From assembly GCA_963678445.1 (NCBI GenBank), contig OY782877.1:1-64000 (forward strand): a stretch of 64,000 nt of DNA, given 5' to 3'. Below, piece after piece: positions 60,332 through 64,000 of the stretch; the first letter of the stretch is position 1, and the number at the start of each line of letters is the position of its first letter. The notes under the pieces were generated by a model, which worked only from the letters and a program-made list of their open reading frames with translations, did no database searches and was not told where the DNA came from. Source of the stretch: G963678445 sp963678445 (GTDB lineage Bacteria; Hydrogenedentota; Hydrogenedentia; Hydrogenedentales; G963678445). Position numbers and translations under genes: made by a program.

Positions 60332-61438
60332 ATGAGCTTTATCGCCCAACGCATGCAAAAAATCGATGCCAGCGGCATCCGCAAGGTTTTTGCCTTGGCA
60401 GCTAAGATGAAAGACCCTGTCAATTTGAGTATTGGACAACCAGACTATGACGTCGATGAACTGTGTAAAGAAGAGGCGATTACACAGATTCGCGCCGGCT
60501 TTAATTCCTATACACAAACCTGGGGTATTGAGGAATTACGTGAAGCGGCTTCTGAATACTATCAGAATAAGTTTGGTGTCCCGCTCCATAACGTTATGGT
60601 CACCTCCGGTGTTTCAGGGGGCTTGTTCCTGGCATTGATGGCAACCGTAAATCCTGGTGATGAAGTGCTCTGTGCTGACCCCTACTTTGTCATGTACAAG
60701 CACTTGGTCAATGTACTCGGTGGCGTTGCGAAACCTGTCGACACCTATCCTTCCTTTAAGCTAACCCCAGAAACCCTGGAAGCGGCTATCACAGAAAAGA
60801 GCAAGGTACTCATCATCAATAGCCCCGGTAATCCTACCGGCGTAACCATGAACAAAGCAGAGCTGCAGGCTTTGGCTGAAGTCGCCAAACGACATAACCT
60901 GCTCGTTCTGAGCGATGAAATTTACGAATCGCTACAATATGACGAAGAACCAGCAACGATAGTGGGCATGTATGATAACGTGATCTGTCTCAACGGTTTT
61001 TCGAAGAATGCCGCGATGACCGGCTGGCGTGTCGGATTTGCTGCAGGCCCCGAAGAAATCATTCAGCAAATGAACACGCTGCAACAATATACCTTTGTTT
61101 GCGCTCCTTCCTTTGCCCAGAAGGCTGCTGTTCTCGCGCTCAAGGCAGATATGTCAGAAAAGATCGCAGCTTACCGCTACAAACGCGATCTGATTTACAA
61201 CGGCTTAAAAGAAAAATTCAATGTCACCAAACCCGGTGGTGCATTTTATATCTTCCCGGAAGCCCCCAATGGCGACGGTGATGCATTTGTGATGAAAGCG
61301 ATTGAGAATAACGTTCTCATCATCCCCGGAAGCGTTTTCTCTGAACGCAAAACGAACTTCCGCATTTCCTTTGCAGCAACCAACGAAACACTGAAAAAAG
61401 GCGTGGAAATACTCAACCAACTGGCCGATTCCTTCTAA
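60332..61438 (+). CDS. Pyridoxal-phosphate aminotransferase, class I/II
   Basis: 368 residues of fold type I. 'VNLSIGQPDYDV' at the N-terminus, 'NSYTQTWGIEELREA', 'INSPGNPTGVTMNK', 'VLSDEIYESLQYDE', the PLP lysine in 'LNGFSKNAAMTGWRVGF' and the C-terminal 'NFRISFAATNETLKKGVEIL' with the substrate Arg. These fit the aspartate/aromatic aminotransferase group; the amino donor and acceptor cannot be fixed from sequence. TAAGGAGC precedes the ATG. The nearby indolepyruvate oxidoreductase genes make an aromatic or branched 2-oxo acid product possible. The stop codon adjoins repeat copy 11. Confidence 0.88.
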   Translation: MSFIAQRMQKIDASGIRKVFALAAKMKDPVNLSIGQPDYDVDELCKEEAITQIRAGFNSYTQTWGIEELREAASEYYQNKFGVPLHNVMVTSGVSGGLFLALMATVNPGDEVLCADPYFVMYKHLVNVLGGVAKPVDTYPSFKLTPETLEAAITEKSKVLIINSPGNPTGVTMNKAELQALAEVAKRHNLLVLSDEIYESLQYDEEPATIVGMYDNVICLNGFSKNAAMTGWRVGFAAGPEEIIQQMNTLQQYTFVCAPSFAQKAAVLALKADMSEKIAAYRYKRDLIYNGLKEKFNVTKPGGAFYIFPEAPNGDGDAFVMKAIENNVLIIPGSVFSERKTNFRISFAATNETLKKGVEILNQLADSF

Positions 61439-61535
61439 GCGGTCCAGCGACCGCAGGCAAGAGATATGGTCCTTGCCGTCCCTGACTATAGGGAATTGTC
61501 GTTTTTTTATGACAACTATTGTAGTGTCATTCAGC
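61439..61535 (+). repeat. Dispersed ~100-bp intergenic repeat, copy 11 (direct)
   Basis: It begins immediately after the aminotransferase stop with the perfect hairpin GCGGTC-CAGC-GACCGC (61439-61454), then AGATATGGTCCTTGCCGTCC, TGTCGTTTTTTTATGACAAC and a distal stem TGACA/TGTCA. Confidence 0.75.
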
Positions 61536-61571
61536 AGGAAGGCCCTTAATTTTTAAACGTTTCAAACAACG

Positions 61572-61615
61572 CGGTGGAAGCTTTTTCCAATATGAAAAAA
61601 CTTCCACCGTTTTTT
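61572..61615. terminator. Bidirectional terminator between aminotransferase and secreted methyltransferase
   Basis: CGGTGGAAG (61572-61580) pairs with CTTCCACCG (61601-61609), and inner T and A runs extend the stem; six Ts follow on the + strand. Confidence 0.75.
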
Positions 61616-61631
61616 ATAGTCCAGACGAGGT

Positions 61632-62396
61632 CTACGGTTTTTTCGGTTTCTGAAAACGAAGCCAGATACCGTAATTCAAATTCTCCGCACCTTTGGGTTT
61701 GGGGCGCTCAATCGTAAAATCGGCAATACCGGCTTTTTTTACGGCAGTGCGCAGTTCCGCTTCGGTTTCGTTAATATCATATTTGGGACCGCCGCTTTTC
61801 TTTTTTTCTCCGGGACGTTTTTTGCGGCGTACTTTTGCTGCCTCTTCAGGAGGTAAATCGCGGGGGAGACCCCGTCCGATGTAGGCCCAGGCGCCGGGTT
61901 TCATCACACGAAGAATTTCAGAAAGGGACAACGCGAGATCATCCCAGGCCCAAAAGGAACCGCGCGAGACGACGAAGTCGGCGTAGTTGTCGCGCAAGGG
62001 CAAATGCTGCGCATCACCAAAGAGCGATGCGACCCGGTGAGATACACCTTGTGCTTGCGCCGCTTCCTGGAAGTAGCGAAATGCATAGGGGTTGATGTCG
62101 ATGTTCACCCAGTAGAACTCGGTGCGTTTGCAAAGCTCCAGAATCAGCTTCCCCGGACCGCTACCGATGTCCACCCCAATCCCCTGACCTTTCTCAAGAT
62201 TAAAATCGTGCACCAATTGCTCGGCAAGGGGTGCATACACCGGTGCAAGGTGTCCCTTTTCACTCTGAGCCATTTGGGCCGCATCTTCCTGGGTAAATGC
62301 TTTCGTATCGGGATATTGGCGCACCTCAGAAAAGGCCGACGGTAGAAATAGAAAAAAAAGTAACGTTACAAGTTTCACTCTTGAGTATGTTGACAT
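61632..62396 (-). CDS. Predicted exported SAM-dependent methyltransferase
   Basis: 254 residues. The N-terminus 'VKLVTLLFFLFLPSAFSEV' is a signal peptide, unusual for a methyltransferase because SAM is a cytoplasmic cofactor. The fold is intact: 'IGVDIGSGPGKLILEL' (motif I), 'WVNIDINPYAFRYFQEA', 'LFGDAQHLPLRDNYADFVVS' and 'EILRVMKPGAWAYIGRG'. A Lys/Arg-rich insert (about 190-205) follows. AAAGGAC precedes the ATG. It lies 84 bases after iorB on the same strand with a terminator between. The substrate is unknown. Confidence 0.8.
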   Translation of the reverse strand: MSTYSRVKLVTLLFFLFLPSAFSEVRQYPDTKAFTQEDAAQMAQSEKGHLAPVYAPLAEQLVHDFNLEKGQGIGVDIGSGPGKLILELCKRTEFYWVNIDINPYAFRYFQEAAQAQGVSHRVASLFGDAQHLPLRDNYADFVVSRGSFWAWDDLALSLSEILRVMKPGAWAYIGRGLPRDLPPEEAAKVRRKKRPGEKKKSGGPKYDINETEAELRTAVKKAGIADFTIERPKPKGAENLNYGIWLRFQKPKKP

Positions 62397-62424
62397 ATTG
62401 AAGTCCTTTCTACCGTTTTCAAAA

Positions 62425-62464
62425 AAACGGGGAAAGCGGCATAAAATACCGTATTTCCCCGTTT
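62425..62464 (-). terminator. Terminator of the iorAB transcript
   Basis: AAACGGGGAAA (62425-62435) pairs perfectly with TTTCCCCGTTT (62454-62464) around an 18-base loop; on the minus strand it is followed by TTTTGAAAA. Confidence 0.8.
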
Positions 62465-62480
62465 GGGTTATAAGAGGCGT

Positions 62481-63011
62481 TTATTTGCTACGCAATGTTC
62501 TTCCATAGGCAAAAACATTGGCATTTTGTTCATGAACACTCTTTTTCAAATTGGCAAAAATGGCTTCTAACCAGTATTCTTCTGCGATGTCGAAATAGGT
62601 GCTCATCAACCCCAGAAGGCAGACATTGAAATTACGCTGATTCACAGGCGTATCGTCCAAGTCATTCAACTTGGTTAAATCGGTTTCGTCTTCTCCCAGT
62701 AGAATAGCAGGTGTAATGAGTACACCGCTTTCCTTATTCAGGTGATGCCGATTATTCTCCACCTGTGTAGGATGCAGCACCAACAAAAAATCGGCTTGTC
62801 CTTCGGGCACCATCGGACTAAGCACTTTTTTGCCAAAGCGCACATCGCTGGACACGGAACCACCACGTTGGCTCATGCCGTGTATTTCACTTTTCTTCAC
62901 GTCATAGCCGGCACGGAAGGCGGCCTCGGAAAGGATGTCGGAAACGCGAATAGCGCCTTGACCGCCCAAGCCGGCAATCACTACATTGGTTACTGAATTG
63001 TTATTCTGCAT
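62481..63011 (-). CDS. iorB: Indolepyruvate ferredoxin oxidoreductase, beta subunit
   Basis: 176 residues. This is the gamma-type domain of 2-oxoacid:ferredoxin oxidoreductases: 'VVIAGLGGQGAIRVSDILSE', 'DVKKSEIHGMSQRGGSVSSD' and 'PEGQADFLLVLHPTQVENNR' are the family blocks. With IorA it oxidises aryl-pyruvates to aryl-acetyl-CoA with ferredoxin. ATG 63011 overlaps the iorA stop by 11 bases, showing translational coupling; an open extension to 63059 would lie within iorA and is rejected. Confidence 0.92.
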   Translation of the reverse strand: MQNNNSVTNVVIAGLGGQGAIRVSDILSEAAFRAGYDVKKSEIHGMSQRGGSVSSDVRFGKKVLSPMVPEGQADFLLVLHPTQVENNRHHLNKESGVLITPAILLGEDETDLTKLNDLDDTPVNQRNFNVCLLGLMSTYFDIAEEYWLEAIFANLKKSVHEQNANVFAYGRTLRSK

Positions 63012-64000
63012 TGCATTCTTCCGCTGCCTGTTCGTACATGGCGATTTTGGGAGCCGCAAGCGCGCACGGCCGCCGCATGATAATCAAAGAAAGTTCATTT
63101 TTCCCCAGCGCTTCGGTCAACGCCGCATCCAGTTGCGGCGGTCGGGAAACAACTTGCACGTTGTTAATGCCCATGGCGCGTGCCACATCTTCAAAGCAGA
63201 ACTTGTGCGTAGGCTGGTGGTCCAGCTTGCGTCCTGTACCCGGATGTTCCTGCATCCCCGTCATGGCTGTTGTGCCATTGTCGAGGATGACGACGATATG
63301 CCCGGTTTCCGGCGGATTGTAAACCATTTCAGCCAAGCCGGTCAGCCCACTGTGCATAAAGGTACTGTCGCCGATAACGCTAACCACGCGCCGTGCTTCG
63401 TCTTCGGGTAAGGTATGGCGGAGTCCCAGTCCTACGGTGATGCTGGCGCCCATGCATACGCAGGTATCCATTACTTCAAAGGGAGGCAGTACGCTCAGGG
63501 TGTAACAACCGATATCTCCCGCTACAATGCAGCCGTGTTTTTTAAGTACTGCGAAAGAAGCGCGGTGGGGACAGCCCGTACAAAGTTGTGGGGGTTTGCC
63601 CTTGGGTGGAGCCGCTTCGGGGGAGGTGTCATTATTCAGGATACGTATCACACGATTGACGCTCAACTCCCCAAAACGGTACATCTCCGGCTTGCCTTCC
63701 ACCTCGATACCAGCGTGGCGGAGTTGCTCCACAAGGAAAGGGTCGCCTTCTTCGATTACAACACAGCGATCAACGCCTGCTGCAAATGCGCGAATGGTAT
63801 CAAGCGGTAACGGATGGGTCATTCCGATCTTCAGGATGCTGGCCTCAGGGGCGGCTTCGTGTGCATGGGTATATGAAACGCCAGAGGTAATGATACCCAC
63901 GGCCTTGTCCCCTTCTACACAGACATTCAGGTCAGATTTTTCATTCCACTGCTGAATCTGCGTCAGTTTATCACGCAGACGCCGGTGAGCAAGGCGCGCA
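63001..64000 (-). CDS. iorA: Indolepyruvate ferredoxin oxidoreductase, alpha subunit (5' end outside window)
   Basis: The visible 332 residues cover the C-terminal half. The thiamine diphosphate motif 'GDSTFMHSGLTGLAEMVYN' with the downstream 'VVILDNGTTAMTGMQEHPG' is intact, as are 'PPQLCTGCPHRASFAVLKKHG' and 'DIGCYTLSVLPPFEVMDTCV'. The protein ends soon after 'IIMRRPCALAAPK' with 'YEQAAEECNAE'; the usual C-terminal ferredoxin domain with two C-x-x-C-x-x-C clusters is missing, and iorB starts at once, so this is not a local frameshift. The open frame continues to the window edge, so the start lies beyond 64000. Confidence 0.9.
   Translation of the reverse strand, partial: ARLAHRRLRDKLTQIQQWNEKSDLNVCVEGDKAVGIITSGVSYTHAHEAAPEASILKIGMTHPLPLDTIRAFAAGVDRCVVIEEGDPFLVEQLRHAGIEVEGKPEMYRFGELSVNRVIRILNNDTSPEAAPPKGKPPQLCTGCPHRASFAVLKKHGCIVAGDIGCYTLSVLPPFEVMDTCVCMGASITVGLGLRHTLPEDEARRVVSVIGDSTFMHSGLTGLAEMVYNPPETGHIVVILDNGTTAMTGMQEHPGTGRKLDHQPTHKFCFEDVARAMGINNVQVVSRPPQLDAALTEALGKNELSLIIMRRPCALAAPKIAMYEQAAEECNAE

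Noticed and set aside
3862..61535. CRISPR array
   Set aside because: The repeats are dispersed, about 100 bp long, structured and in both orientations, without regular spacers or cas genes.
1..64000. tRNA or rRNA genes
   Set aside because: I read the gaps for a cloverleaf and TTCRA-type T-arm and for rRNA signatures and found none; a covariance search would be decisive.

Overview
The window looks like a chromosomal piece of a Gram-negative, probably anaerobic or fermentative bacterium of the PVC/FCB-like environmental lineages. Candidatus Hydrogenedentota is my best guess. The guess rests on outer-membrane barrel proteins, a DUF1080 protein, a large secreted protein with a (Glu-Gly)n tract followed by a duplicated 'LSELLRVIQFYN'-type repeat, an HprK/HPr/EI regulatory PTS, a bacillithiol pathway and a eukaryote-type ProS. 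This is inference from family distribution; there is no rRNA gene or other direct taxonomic marker.

Layout. 1-3659: the 3' part of a C-rich, many-times-frameshifted surface protein with Gly-rich and tandem Ig-like repeats and a C-terminal sorting signal. 4131-10298: a FadL-like porin, a DUF362-ferredoxin protein and two tandem sodium:solute symporters. 10390-16504: an RF-1-domain ribosome rescue factor (-), a DUF5610 protein, a secreted DUF1080 protein (-), a ThiS-like/ThiF fusion, a FapA/DUF342 protein and QueG. 16505-27468: a structured noncoding region, then hpf, hprK, a GH57 glucanotransferase, ptsH, ptsI, dxr, rseP and an aspartate kinase, all on the + strand. 27569-31896: a bacillithiol block (methyltransferase, bshC, bshB1, bshA). 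31873-37980 on the minus strand: transglutaminase-like protein, AsmA/YdbH-like giant, MFS transporter. 38344-48511: ugd, a membrane-anchored MutS-like ATPase, a secreted SGNH hydrolase with the same type of C-terminal sorting signal, a third symporter and an alginate-export-type porin. 48808-55938: a hybrid histidine kinase (-), proS, a STAS protein (-), an LRAT-like protein (-) and birA. 56610-64000: the HEAT/phospholipase-C-like (EG)n protein, an aminotransferase, a secreted methyltransferase (-), and iorB plus iorA (-), the last running off the window edge.

Working together. HprK, HPr and EI form a kinase/phosphotransfer set with no sugar permease in view, next to a ribosome hibernation factor and an alpha-glucan enzyme, which suggests energy or carbon-storage control. 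The bsh block gives a complete route to bacillithiol, and its overlapping methyltransferase suggests a methylated derivative. The porins, symporters, ugd and secreted hydrolase point to polysaccharide and solute handling at the envelope.

The strongest undescribed signal is a family of about 100-bp structured intergenic repeats. At least eleven copies occur in both orientations, mostly just after stop codons, with conserved hairpins whose stems show compensatory changes.
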